Origin: Anseranas semipalmata
Taxonomy: Eukaryota > Chordata > Aves > Anseriformes > Anseranatidae
DNA length: 64,000 bases
Assembly: GCA_013399115.1 (NCBI GenBank)
Contig: VXAA01000927.1
Location: 242,138-306,137, forward strand
Direction: 5' to 3'
Positions 1 through 12,149 of the stretch are shown here, in pieces (the stretch's first letter is position 1; each line of letters begins with the position of its first letter). Both the position numbers and the translations under genes were made by a program. The notes beneath the pieces are model-generated. The model was not told the origin of the DNA. It searched no databases and worked only from the letters and a program-made list of their open reading frames with translations.

Positions 1-3000
1 ACTGTTTTTCTGCAAATTAACTGTTTGTTAATACTGACCTAGTCTTTCATGCTAGTCTACGGTCCTGTTTACAGTAAGTCAAAACCAGCTAAGCAGTGAT
101 AAAATAAGCATGTTTCCTGTGTCCTTTGATCAATTTCCCCTCACCATCATGGAAGCACTACTCTGGAAACATGGGAAGTACGTGCATCTGTCAGAGTTCC
201 GGTTTGATTAGAAAGGCTGAGTATCATCAGCTAAAACAGATTTGTGAGGTGGTCACTCATTAGAAAATTTAGGACTACTCACTGAAATGTTAAATGAACC
301 AGGACATGCCATATGTTTCCCCTTTTTTCTTTTCCCAGAGCAAGTGGAATAGTTGGATGCTGTTTCCCAGGCAGGGACATCTTGTGAATGAATCCCTAAA
401 GGGCTGTCCCTTTAAAATTATTATATCATAGAATTGTGGCTTACAATGTCTTAAATCCCTTTCTTTCCTAAATATGCAATAAACAATTTCTGTCTTTGAT
501 AAAGGGCTTTTCTAGTTTCTATTTTGGTGTTACTGAAAAAAAAAATACCATTTAAATGGCCTTAAATGAGGCAGTTGTATTACGACTGAAGAGCAACAAA
601 ACCAAAACAATGTGCCTCTAATATATACCCCAAACACTCGCATATTATTTAAAGATATTTCAAGGACCTAGTTAGATTTGGCATCTTTTAATTGGAAGGC
701 TAACATTGAACTGTATTAATGCCACAATTAACTTGGACTGTTACTAATGAATTTTCTAAATCCATTTTTATGCAAGTTGTTACTATCGAATTGCTGGAGG
801 CAAGGGAGTGCTGGGGAACCATACAAGCAGTTGCTACAATGTCTGTGACTAATTGCATCTTAGGGCTTGGCCTTGCCAATTGCTCAGTTTTCATCAACTT
901 CAGTGATTTCTTTTCACAGAATCAGAGTTGGAAAATATGAAAGCAATCAAGTAGTTTTGCTTTTGAAAAGCTTCATCTGTTGTTCGTTTTCAGTGAGAGC
1001 TGAGACAATGAACTCTTTGGGCTGCTGCAGAAACAGCCCAGTTCGTGGCTTAGTTGAACTTTGTAACTTGAGTGACTTGTTTCTGCCAAAACACTCCACA
1101 ATATTAATCAATTTTTAGCTACATCAAATTCTGGGGGCAGGATGCACAACTGTTTGAGGCCGTGTTTAGATGTACTACGTCCCCCCTGCCAACTCTTGTA
1201 CTTAGCAGCCATGAGTCAGACCTTCCAAAGTAATGAGATTACAAGCAGTGACTTTCTTTCTTTGCCATCTGTTTTATGAGTTGTCAGGTGACACTCTTGA
1301 CAGATTTTTAGCTTTTCTTTGTAATCACAGATTTGCACTATTAAAAAATATGAAAGCTGAGAATCTCACTTAGTTCTATCATTCTGAGATTGGGAGCTTT
1401 GAGAAACTCTAAATGACAGGAAATTTGGATAAAATCATGGATGTTGACAGGGCTGCCACGGGACAATAGAGCCCTCGCCGGGATCTGCATATGAACCTGC
1501 TGGAGGATGTGCACACCTCTCCCAGTGACATCAAGGCGCCAATGCCTGCTGACCCAAGAACCCTCTGGGACAAGAGGAGAACAAAGTTACCATATATTGC
1601 TTTTTTGAAGTCTGGGTTTTCTTTTCCCTGTGGGGATGAGGCTTGTTATTGTGGCAGGACAGAAGCCAGGAGTGGCTGACAAGTAAATGACAATAAGGAA
1701 CCACAGAGCAAGAGCATGGTCCCCTTTGAAGGGTTGTGCAGGATCCCAGCCACTGCTTGCCCATGTTCTCTATATTTCTAGCTGTATGTGGATGAGGAGT
1801 TGAGGAAACTACCTCTTCCTCAGCTGTACTCAGTCCCTGTCAAAAATTGATTACGTGGCCTACGTGCAGCACTACTATAGAGAGAGATGCTCTTTACCCA
1901 CCTCTTTAGAGTTATGTGCCATGAAAAATCCTACTGTTGATGTAGGGAAGATCATGGTCCAACCTAACCGATGTCTGTGACAATGGTGCAGTGTTTGTCT
2001 GCCCTTGAAGAAAAGAGAAGAAAGTAATACCTGAATTTACTGTCTGGTAGGGAGTGTAGGGATTTACTCGTTCTTCATAGACAATTGTGCAATGGAAGAA
2101 AAACAGCGTTTACACGACAAAGCCGCTTTCCAACTGTTTGTCAAAGTGACTGCAGCCTGCGCTACAAGGGCACGAGCATAAATCCTAAAATTAGCAATAG
2201 TGGTTTGCAGTTGCCCATTCTGATCCCTCAAGATTTTGTAGCTGCCTCCAGGAAGGAATTCAAAACAGAGGGGTTCTGTTAACCCTGTGTAATTCTTATG
2301 CAGTGGCCAAATAGGAGAATGATTGGAGAAAATGTCAAGAGAGAAATTACTCTTGTATTTTACAGAAATAAAGTAAAAAGTGATTATCTTTCTAAATTTC
2401 TACCTGTTTGCATCACATTTTAAATTGATTTTTCTTATCATGATTTAAATAAGTTGGGAATGTATGTCTCTTACTTAAAAACCTAATTATTTTATCCTAA
2501 GGAAGATTTGTGCATCATCTGAATGACGCACGTTTTGGGAGCTGCTTGTGTTCTGCTGAAAAGTCATTAGACGACGGATGAGGAATGGCATATATTGGAA
2601 ACGCAGCAGTGTAATTATGTGCAAGAAGTCTGTTATAGCCTGTGTTGATAAACTGCAGTCTAGATCTGGTCCTTGAGGATCCAGACAGTATTACCTTGTT
2701 GAGTTACTTAGCCTGCCTCATTGCTGAAACTCTTCTCTGTAGTCTCATGCTGTGTGGTGTGCTCCCACTCTGTGGGAAATCTGAAGGCAGTGGCCAAAAG
2801 AGCATGTCTGTGATAAAACCATTTCCTTTCAGTATTTGTATTAGTCTCACATCCTTTTTCTGGATGTGAGCAAGTGAAAGGTGTCAGCTTTGCATGCAGG
2901 ACTCAAATATACTCCTTCCTATTGACCAAGCTAAGACTTGGTGATATGTATTAAAAAAAAACAGCAATCAAAAAAAGCAACCAAGTATCTGGTAGTGTAG

Positions 3001-3411
3001 GCATTTTGGTTATGATGTACACATGCTCTTTGATCCATCCAGCCATGTGAAGTCCACAAGCTCTCTTCTGGAACTGGGGGAAGTTGAGAAATGAATAGTT
3101 AGAGCAAGATGTGTTGACTATATAGAAAGTTTGATTTCCCCACCCCCGAAGACACTTTCGCTTCGTGTCGGCTCCCTTGCTTATACACTGTATGTGCTGC
3201 TCCCACAGCTCTCCGTCGGCAGTCTGCGTGCTAACAACCAGCTACTGCGTGGCTCTTATGACAGTGGGCAGGCTAGAGGGAAGGACGCCAAGGACAGGAG
3301 GCGGGAACCACACTCACCATGCAAAGAGGGCGTGAGAGGAAGAGGCGGGTCATTGCGCTCTCCTGCTTCAGTTCCACCAGATGTGTCTGATCAGATGTGC
3401 AAGAAATTGTC

Positions 3412-3433
3412 TTTTTTTTTTTTTTTTTTTTTT
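3412..3433. repeat. Poly-T tract (22 T)
   Basis: This is an uninterrupted run of 22 T. It could be the remnant of a reverse-oriented poly-A tail, but I see no retrocopy next to it, so it is listed as a simple repeat. Confidence 0.9.
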
Positions 3434-3990
3434 AAGACTTAGAGGGCTAGGACAATGACAGCTTTAATATTATGAAGGAACTGAGAAGATCTGGACCTAT
3501 GGTGAGATTTGCAGTAGGTATCATATTTGGTATATGTCTAGAGGAATTTCTAAAATGGGAGAATTGGGCAAAACAATGGGAGGTCTGTCAGGCTGAAGGA
3601 AGCCAGCTTTTTCTGAAAAAATGAGATACCTTTAAATAAAACAAGGAACCAAACATGCTACAGGTAACTTTATTTTTGATGTTATAACTGACATGGATTT
3701 TTTTGAAAGTGGCTGGCAAAGTTATCTTTGTTCTCAAACCTCAGTAGAACTCAGCAATCACTGGCTACCAAGGCTGGTAAGAATAGGACCCAACTTTTCC
3801 TGGATATTTTAAAGTATCGAACATCCCCAAAGTGTTTTTTATTGGATTATTTTAGATATGTTAAACTGTCTTGAATGCATTAGCATTCTGCACTCCCAGA
3901 TGCACTGGTTATAAGACAGGTCTTTGACTTTTCTGAGCTTTAGTTAGCAAAAATTGTATTCTCTAAATTTTACTTAAAATTAGGTAACTG

Positions 3991-4006
3991 TTTTTTTTTT
4001 TTTTTT
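3991..4006. repeat. Poly-T tract (16 T)
   Basis: This is an uninterrupted run of 16 T in otherwise AT-rich DNA, with no flanking element recognised. Confidence 0.85.
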
Positions 4007-4860
4007 AACGGAACAGTAATTAGTCATTTCTCATTTTGTATTTGATTTGTTCAAGTAAAGTGCAAGCAACCTTTCTCGAGGCTGGTTATTTTGTTAGAAT
4101 AGCAAATGCTCATCTGTGATCTTCATCAAACGAAGACCTTGGGAAGAGACTGGGATAACTACATGCAGGTGAAGGACCGTGTTCCTCCCTGTCCCCATAC
4201 CTAATTTTAAGAATCCTGGCAATTGGCAAGCTGGTGAGAACAGACATTTTAGCAATTCAGATTCTACTTATGACTAGAATAACTTATGTCTAAGTTTCCC
4301 ATGGTGATCTGAGCCAGGTGGGTGCTCTAGATGTGCCTCAAAGCATTCCTTCATAGGCTAGACTGGGCAGCTCAGGTGGCAGGTCTGCCTCTTGCACTGG
4401 GGGCCCACTGGCATATGGCACAAAAGTAGCTGAGATGGCGAGTGGGCCCATGCATTTGACATCCCTGAGGAAACCATCTAGAAGAGTTTGAAGGCAAGTT
4501 TAGCTGCTGTTGGTCACCCTGCAACATCCATTCGGCTTCTTCTGAAGAGTGGATCACATAGGGCTGGTTGAGGTAACCTTGCAGCTCCCCACAGCTTTAC
4601 ATCTATATCTGCATTTTCTGTGGCAGTTCAGATAAAGGAATCCCCTTTGTTTGTGTGGGAGCTTTGACATATGGAGACGAGTCTTACAGGTGCATTGTTT
4701 GCAAAAGGCTGCTTTGCTGACTTCTAATAAGCCTCCAACCTTCTGCCTCTCAGTTGAAATATATTGGTTTATTTATTTTTGCCTTTCCTAATCCATGGGA
4801 GGGATTTTTTACAAGATGAGCCCAAGTCACAGACTCAAACAATTGCAGCTGAATTTTGTC

Positions 4861-4889
4861 ATTGGCTCATCACCAATCACGCCTATTGG
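4861..4889. promoter_or_regulatory. Triple CCAAT-box cluster
   Basis: Three NF-Y-type CCAAT boxes occur within 29 bases: ATTGG at 4861, CCAAT at 4873 and ATTGG at 4885. Their starts are 12 bases apart, and orientation alternates minus, plus, minus. The outer part forms an inverted CCAAT/ATTGG pair. Further homeobox-like AATTGA/TAAT motifs follow. NF-Y clusters are common in promoters and in LTR-derived enhancers. Here there is no adjacent gene, so function is unproven. Confidence 0.35.
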
Positions 4890-6581
4890 TAAGCCATCTG
4901 CAAATAAGATAATTGACTGTAATTTGGGGTATCTCATCTGAAGACCTCAATTTCCACCACCAAAAAAAGAGACTAATGCATATGACATAAGGATATTGTG
5001 TAGAATGACTCCCTATATCTAACTACTAAAGAGCTCTTTGCAGGTGTAGAATGCTTGCTAATGGCTAATCAGCATTATTTAACTGTACTTCCTGCCATTA
5101 AAACTCCACGGTCCCAAATGAAACCAAATCAAGCTTTTATTCTAACCTGTACAAAGAGAGTATTTTTCCTGCCATAACTGTGTCTAACTTGCCATTTGCT
5201 CCCATCTGATGCATTATGAGCTCTTGACAGCAACTTGAGTTCAATCTCATCTGACTCAGTTGAGGAAGTAGCTCAGATGTTCCTAGACCTCTTCCAGAAC
5301 ATCTTTGCACACAGTTGTGCATTAAACCCCATTTTGTTTAATGGGATGATTGTCCCTTTTCAAGTAGTTGAGGGGTGAGAGCCCTAGTCAGTATGTAGGG
5401 GTGCAAGTTAAAAAAATTACTATGTGCCACAGTCAGCAAGAAGCTTTTTGGACTGGTAGAAAAGAGACATGATAGATTGACTGGTAGGGCAGGAGCTCAC
5501 CCATTGTAGGTATTGCAAAGCTGCAGGTTGCAGAGAACCTTTCTCCAAAGAAGGTGCCAGCTTCATCAGTTCAGGTATACACAAAAATGGCACACGCTTT
5601 ATCTCTGCGTGTACCAAGGCACAACAAGCTAGGATAACACAGTATTTTCTTTCTTCTTGGTTTCAGTAGCTGGAGTCAAGTTCATTACTCATTTGCTCAG
5701 CATAAGTGTCGGAGCAGGCTGTGTGAGGTAGCGCAAGAATACCAGTCATTATCTGTAATTTCCCTGCGGTGTTTGTTACTGTGTTTCAAAAAGTGATTGT
5801 CTTTATGAGGCAATTTCATGCATTACTATGTCCTAATGCATCTTGCTGCTACCTTCAAATGTACAATTTTAGAAGATGTTTCCACAAAATCCTTTTCAGT
5901 TCCTAAATTTAAAAATTCTCAGTATACTCCAGTGTGAATGTCGCTAGGCTTTGGAAACTATAGATCTGTTGTGTTTACTTTTAAATTTCATTCCCTGTAA
6001 ATATTCAGTTACTTAGAGCAACGTATGATTGATGATCCTGCAGTCTGGTGAACCCGGTTACTTGTTCAGCACAAGTTCATTTTTGAGGGGTCACAGAGGG
6101 AACACATTACTTAGAAACAGTTTTCAACAGTTTCCCATTTTCTCCTCCTTGCATGTACTTGGAAGTTGTTTCAGCATTGGTTACACTGTGCTGAAATCCT
6201 GTTACCAGCTTGATTCCCACTCCGGGTGCATGGTGTGTGCTCACTCACACCCTTCCAGGTGCTGTGGCCGAGCTTGCCTTCTAAACCAGAGAGCAGAGGC
6301 TTGACCCAGAGCGCTTTGAGATCAGCTTTTCCATTTGTGTTTACTGGGCTTCATACGGAGCCCTTGGTTACCAGCATCCTCCGGCCAGCTGCGGAAGCAG
6401 AGCAGCCCTTGGCCCGGGTTTCCTGAGGCAGGCACAGGGCAGGTTGTCTTAATTTCTGTCATCCTCCGGCCAGTTTTCTTCAGTTCAGTCTGAGTGCTTG
6501 CTGGCTGAAGTTTCTGCCACAGGATGCGTGTTTTTACAATAAACAGGGTTTGTTTTACTTTCTCCAAGGTAAATTACCTGT

Positions 6582-6678
6582 GGGAAAGGAAAGGAAAGGA
6601 AAGGAAAGGAAAGGAAAGGAAAGGAAAGGAAAGGAAAGGAAAGGAAAGGAAAGGAAAGGAAAGGAAAGAGAAAAGAAA
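6582..6678. repeat. (AAAGG)n pentanucleotide microsatellite / purine tract
   Basis: About 17 near-perfect copies of the pentamer GGAAA run from 6582 to 6668 and then decay into GAGAAAAGAAA. The plus strand is purine-only for 97 bases, which allows triplex (H-DNA) formation under superhelical stress. Length polymorphism between individuals is expected. Confidence 0.95.
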
Positions 6679-6739
6679 TTAGCTTGAAAAAGCTAATTGC
6701 ACTTACTTGGTCAGTCTAAAGCAGAGCCATGAGCGTGTC

Positions 6740-6935
6740 TCAATTCAGCACCAGAGGCGTGTGGCGGAGCTCCGTGCTCTGCCCTGGTGCCAGAGGCTGC
6801 TCCTGGTGCGCGCAGCTGGAGGCGGGTGCCGGTGGGTGCCCCGCGTGGCACCAGCCGTGGCCCAGGCCGAGCCGCGAGCATGGTGTGACTGCCGCACCAT
6901 CGGGGCTGTGGATAGGAAGGGAGTTGGTCGAGTGC
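6740..6935. other. GC-rich, CpG-containing patch
   Basis: This patch of about 200 bases is clearly richer in G+C and CG dinucleotides than its flanks. It sits between the purine microsatellite and the CR1 copy. Overlapping open frames of 65-91 codons exist in three frames, as expected of GC-rich DNA with few stops. None resembles a known protein. It could be an orphan CpG cluster, a regulatory element or an unrecognised repeat. Confidence 0.4.
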
Positions 6936-7057
6936 ACCTGGCGCTAAATGTGCAATTATTCAGCAGTGTGAAGTTGTGTTAATGTGGAAACAGGAGTGGT
7001 GCACGTGTCAGAGAGTGAGAGAGGCAAAGGAAAGACAACTTCACTTCAAAACTTTGC

Positions 7058-7419
7058 TTTGTTCAGCCCAGAGCAGAGGAGACTGAGGGGAGGCCTCATG
7101 GTGGCCTGCAGCTTCCTCACGAGGGGAGCGGAGGGGCAGGCGCTGATCTCTGCTCTCTGGTGACAGCGACAGGACCCGAGGGAACGGCATGGAGCTGTGA
7201 CAGGGGAGGGTCAGGCTGGGTGTTAGGAAAAGGTTCTTCACTGAGAGGGTGGTCGGGCACTGGAACAGGCTCCCCGGGGTCCTGCTGGAATTCAAGAAGT
7301 GTTTGGACAATGCTCTCAGACATAGGGTCCAATTTTTGTGGAGCCAGGAGTTGGACTTGATGATCCTTGTGGGTCCCTTCCAGCTCAGGATGTTCTGTGA
7401 TGCTGTGATTCTGTGATTC
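7058..7419 (+). mobile_element. CR1 non-LTR retrotransposon, 5'-truncated 3' end
   Basis: The segment starts in sequence typical of the end of CR1 ORF2 (…cagagcagaggagactgagg…, then a cctcatggtggcctgcagc block). It continues through 'ggttcttcactgagagggtgg' minus its last base and the 'aacaggctcccc' block. It ends with the avian CR1 signature 'gatgatccttgtgggtccc' and a short tandem TGTGATTCTGTGATTC. There is no poly-A tail, as is normal for CR1. About 360 bases remain of a roughly 4.5 kb element, which is the usual 5'-truncated state. It is a dead copy, and this is the strongest evidence that the genome is avian. Confidence 0.93.
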
Positions 7420-8040
7420 ACAGTTACAAGAAAACAAGAAGTCAAAGATCTGTACATTTGGATCTGACACTAGTCAAATTTAGTAGTTCTGACTATCACA
7501 AATGGAAAGCTAAAAACTCCTGAACCTAAATATCCTTATGTTGTCATTAGTTCTGCCAGCTGCACATGTAAATCAAACAAGAAATTGTGTCCACAGTTGA
7601 AAATAAACCTGTGTAAGTCCCCTCACCCCTTAGTTAAACATCACTTTAAAATGTTTCTACCTTGAGCTTCTAACAGGGAGGAATCTGGAAAGGACACTGT
7701 GCTGGATCTGCAGTACCATTTGGCCATGTGCACATGATATAATTATATAGCATGCCAGACGGGAGCTGCATTATGTCACCCTGATTAACAAATGGACTGC
7801 TGTATCAATAAGCTACTGCCCATCATGATGTCAGTCTGCACAACGTTGTTGATTTGGCAGACTTTTTAGATAAAGAATTCTAACCTCTTTCCTCTTGATC
7901 CCTTTATTAAATCCAGATTGATCTTTCATCCAAGATGTCACGGAATCTGCCAGCAGCTTAGCAAGCAAAGAGAATAATGACCGGCTGTAAAACAAACAAC
8001 TGTGAATTAGAAGTACAGGTCATGTCTGCATTGTCCAACA

Positions 8041-8084
8041 AGATAAAGATAACTTTTCTTCAGCTGTTATTAATTCTTATCTTT
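8041..8084. promoter_or_regulatory. Symmetric GATA / E-box element (candidate enhancer core)
   Basis: Two overlapping-phase AGATAA motifs (8041-8046 and 8047-8052) face an inverted TTATCT (8077-8082). The 8-base arms AAAGATAA (8045-8052) and TTATCTTT (8077-8084) form a perfect inverted repeat with a 24-base spacer. A CAGCTG E-box (8061-8066) sits almost exactly at the centre, followed by a TTATTAAT homeobox-like core. GATA and bHLH factors are known to cooperate in enhancers. Function here is inferred from arrangement only. Confidence 0.4.
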
Positions 8085-8181
8085 AACAATGATTTAGATA
8101 CTAGGGAGAGTAGGTCCCTGTTAATTGCAGTTGAGCTCTGGCTCCTATCTGAGTGCCACTGAGACCCTGGCTTGCTAACAG

Positions 8182-8435
8182 GGACAGCTTATGCTAAGGC
8201 TGTGGTAGCACCCCTGGCCCCGAGCGCTTTACTCTGTTTCAAAGATTCCTGCTCCTGCTATGAGGATTGCTCAGCTCATCATACAGCAGTCGTGGATCTG
8301 CTTAAATCGCAGCTGGATGCACTGGGAAAGACCCAAACTGTCATCAGTTTGCATGAATATGCCAGACTGATAGGGCATCTCCTGCGCCAGATGCTGAGCA
8401 AGCTCTGCCAGGAGGGAGGGAAGTGTCCAAAATGA
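8182..8435 (+). other. Coding-like open frame after an AG acceptor, not recognised
   Basis: A frame of 84 codons is open from an acceptor-like CTAACAG (ending 8181) to TGA at 8433. Its codons look protein-like, with frequent CTG, GTG, CAG and AAG, and the last 50 residues would form amphipathic helices (…LLKSQLDALGKTQ…, then HEYARLIGHLLRQMLSKL). It has no ATG at its beginning and matches no family that I know. It could be a terminal exon of an unknown transcript, a relic of an old retrocopy, or a chance frame. It is not claimed as a gene. Confidence 0.2.
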
Positions 8436-10348
8436 GCAGATGGTTGGGGCAGAAAACTCTTCTAAGCTTTCCTAAGCTGAGCTCTATCTACTAATGAGCC
8501 AGAGCCTTAATGCCCAATGAATTAAACAGATACTTAAAGAGGGCTTGTACTTGAGAATCTTTACATATTCAGTCCTTAAATTCCTAAAATATTTTCATGG
8601 TAGGACTGAAGCTTCTAAATCACTTAGACTTGCATAGTGTTGTACCTGAAAGACTGTAATTTCATGTAATAATTCAGACAACTCTAACACAATCTCCAAA
8701 AAATGTTCTTGATCAAAAGAAGTACACACTCCAAGTGCATATACTGTTTCTGGTTCACAGTTATAATTAAAAGGATTTAATTTTAAAGGTTAAATGTTTT
8801 ATATTTTTGAACAAACATGGAAGTGAAACTGTTATAGGTTAATGTAAATTTTAACAGCACTTCTACTTTCCTTTCACGTTGACAAAAGCCACGTTGGTAA
8901 GATTTTATCTGCCTAAATGGTAAGAAACATCCCCATTACAGTACTAGAGAATGTATGTATGCATGTAAAAGCATAACTTAAGTCAGAGGCAAAACTCTCA
9001 TTTTACTTGAGTGAAATCAGAATTTTCCTAGTGTGTTTAAGAATATATTAGTTCGTTATAAAAACTTTTGTTCTTTCCCTTCTAATAAAACACCAGAATC
9101 TCATAACTATATGCAACAACAAGAGCAAAAAAAGTTGCATCAGGTTGAAATACAGTCAATTACAAAAACAGAGGTAATTGTTTCAAGGATGATGCTTGCA
9201 TGTATATTTTTTTTCCTGTTTTTTGTTTCCTAATTCTGTTGTTTAAAAATAACCTGTTTTCTATTTTGCTGTGGAAAGACCCTTTGCAAAGAGAAGATGC
9301 AGCTAGAACTCAATTTTGCACAAAATATTGAATGAAGGAGTGAAAAAATGAGGAAAAGGAGGTAGTTTTTCCCCTGCCTCTTTGAAATCTATTGAAGGGG
9401 CCACCTTAGACTGGTGAAGTTCAAACTTGTCCATTTAACTTAAAATAGAGAACTGAGAAACGTGTACTTATAGCAGGGAATTTCTTTAATTTGTCTTTGT
9501 GTAGTGTAACCCAGTTTCTCTGCTGAATTGGTAGTGCTTTGCAGATGTCCACTGTAGTAACAGACATCTATTTTGTACCTTACTGCATAGAGCTTCACAT
9601 CCAATTCGAATTATCCAGTATGTGATATTTAAGTGGTGGTTGTGTTTCATTCATCAGCTCATAATTCTTTTTATGCACATAAACATGAGAAAAGGCATGC
9701 CAAAATATCTGCATTTGGATCAGAATGATTCATTAATATGAAAGACAGAGAGATATCAACATCATTTGTATTCTGTTTACATGCATATGTTAACTAATTT
9801 TGTTTTCAGAATAGCTATGTCATGGCTCTCTGACTCTGAAATAATTACAAGCCTCAGCTATGGCTGAGGTGTTAGTTGCGGTGATTTAGCTCTGCTGGTA
9901 ATGTTGTGAATATATGGAATATTAATATGGTGTGGGACAGCTATAGGGAAGATGAGCCTGTAGCTGTGCTGAGTGTCCACCTTCTCAAACAGCAACACTC
10001 ATTTGTCTGTCAGTACTGGCACCCATCCACTTGTGTAAAACTGGGAAATCCTGTTAAAATCAGATCCTTATGTTCAGTGAAAACCATTTCTTAAAAGTGG
10101 CTTCCTAAAAAAAGACAGCTATATTCTTCAGTTTTCCAAGCTCTTCTGTACCAGTTACCATGCCCATCCTTACATGCCCTGGTGTCTCTGCGCTCTCAAC
10201 AAGTGTCAGTACTGTGCTTAATGTTAAGACCAAAATAGGCCAAAAGTGTTTTACTTTTATTGCTCTGACTATATTGTTTTGCTGATATTTTGGTTTCTTC
10301 AGCTTTTCTCAAAATAGCTCGCACCCACAACTTCTTTTATTTTTCCAG

Positions 10349-10391
10349 TGATATTTGCAAATACCGAGCGTATCTGGAAATGACAGTGCAG
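10349..10391 (+). other. Exon-like module with acceptor and donor (43 nt)
   Basis: A strong pyrimidine tract ending TTTTTCCAG (10348) is followed by 43 bases and then CAG|GTAACT. The segment contains the self-complementary octamer-like ATTTGCAAAT (10353-10362). It could be an exon of an upstream non-coding transcript, or a chance pairing of splice-like motifs around a POU-factor site. No flanking exons were identified. Confidence 0.2.
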
Positions 10392-10523
10392 GTAACTAAA
10401 ATAGGAATTCAAATAAGCTTTAGTACTTCATTCGGAAATCTTTGCGATTGGCTTATTCATAGGCAACGGTCAGTCCAAGCAACAAGCACTATAGTCACCA
10501 CTACAAACTCTGATTAAACTACC

Positions 10524-10541
10524 TTTTTTTTTTTTTTTTTT
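10524..10541. repeat. Poly-T tract followed by A-rich sequence
   Basis: About 18 T are followed directly by AAGAAAAAAGAAAAACAAAAAA. This inverted T-run/A-run junction could form a hairpin. Confidence 0.8.
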
Positions 10542-12149
10542 AAGAAAAAAGAAAAACAAAAAAGATTTCCAACTGAAGAGAAGAAAGTTCCAAGTTTACA
10601 GAGGTTGCTCACCACCTCTGTATGGCACTGCACCATGCAAGTGTATGTTCTCTTAAACTCTCCTCAGTTCTCTTAAACTGAGGCAGGTTACTGTTCCCGC
10701 TCGCAGACAAGGCAGCAAAGAACGGCAGAACGACAACCACATCCTTGCTGTGCACTTTGTGTTCTGAGCCGTGGCTTGAAGATACCCCACACACCAATTC
10801 CTCATTCGGCAGAGCTGCTGGCTAGCTTCGGTTTGAGGATTTCTGCAGCCCCAGCCTGCCCTGCCCATTGGCACGCCTGGCTGCCGGCGGGGTGCTGCAG
10901 CGCGTCCTCTGCAGGCTTCTCCTGCCTGCCTGCAGAAGCTGCCTGAATACGGAGATGGTGTCTGGTCACTACAAATACAGAGCGAGGCTTTTTTTTTTTC
11001 TCTAGCAAAACAGAAGTTTTAATTTTAGCCATTCTTCCACTGAATTTTTCAATGTTTTTCATCATTCAGGCAAGTAGCAATTTACTGAATCTTACAGTAG
11101 GTGCTCAATTATAGCTTGTAGCTGGAGAGTTGATGATGTTGAATCGTCAGTCAATTACATGGTAACAACTGAGTTTATCAGAATAAAGTGCTAGGACAGC
11201 AAGTTTCCCTGCATTATTTTTTGTAATTAAGGAAGAGAAGAATAGGTGACAGTAGCACAGTAGCTGTAGCGACACGCTATTTTTTTTTTTTTTTAATTAG
11301 TAGGTTACCATCAAGTTAGCTTTCTGCAATTCCAATTCAATAAATAGCATTACCAATACTGAAGACTGGCCCTAATGTTGGATTCCAAAATGTGCCAGGT
11401 TCTCTATGCTCACAGCACTGCTGAGCTTAGGCAAAATCATGGGTGGCTTTAGAAATTTTGTTTCAATATTTACCTATTTATTCATTTATTTTCAACCTGT
11501 GAGCACCGACACAGATTTTTAATGCCAGTGCTGAGAGAAATGTGGCACTTTTATCATTAGCATTACTGTAATGCGCAGTATAAAAAGCTGCAATAATATA
11601 GTCTGAAATTAAAGCATTCTCTCAGTGAACCAGGTTGTGTGTACCTGAAGTTAAAATGTGATGTTGGTGGGCCCAAGTTCTAGCCTGTGGATGCTCTTTC
11701 AAGATGAACTTGTGGTGCGGATGGGTACCAGCAGTATTCGGGGAGCATAACAACACCTGCGCAGCTTTGTGAGGGCGGCCGGGGGAAAAGGGCTGATGGG
11801 AGCATGAGCAGCAACGCGAGGCACCCTGCCAGGGCCAGCAGTCGATGGGCTGGCGCGCTCCGGGCTTCACGCAGGTTGTGCAATGCCTTTTGCAATACAC
11901 TTCTTCAGCAGCACCACATCTAAAGTGACAGAAGTTACTAAGTCAGTTGGTCATTGCACGGCAATGCGTTGGATATGTCCCTGTGTTGGTTAAAGACCAA
12001 CTAAGGTTACGGAAGTATTGCAAACAACTGCACAGATACGAAGTAATACAGAGTTCTTAATTTGCAGTCTATATCTGTATTTCTTCTGCTTCATTATTAT
12101 TACTTGGTAGGTTATTTAAATGCCTACTAAAAATTAAGTAAGATCTTAC

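Larger units (their letters stand above)
1..6560. other. Intergenic DNA upstream of TMCC3, AT-rich
   Basis: No recognisable coding sequence occurs here; open frames are at most about 100 codons and look random. Poly-T runs occur at 3412-3433 and 3991-4006. A compact cluster of CCAAT boxes lies at 4861-4889. A mildly GC-rich stretch spans about 6210-6430. No tRNA or other RNA gene was seen. Confidence 0.6.

Noticed and set aside
410..440. TATCATAGAATTGTGG, reminiscent of the reversed end of a CR1 element
   Set aside because: Similarity stops after about ten bases and the expected 'ggaagggacc' block is missing.
9853..9871. Small stem-loop CCTCAGC-TATG-GCTGAGG
   Set aside because: A seven-base stem is too short to support an RNA gene and occurs by chance at this scale.
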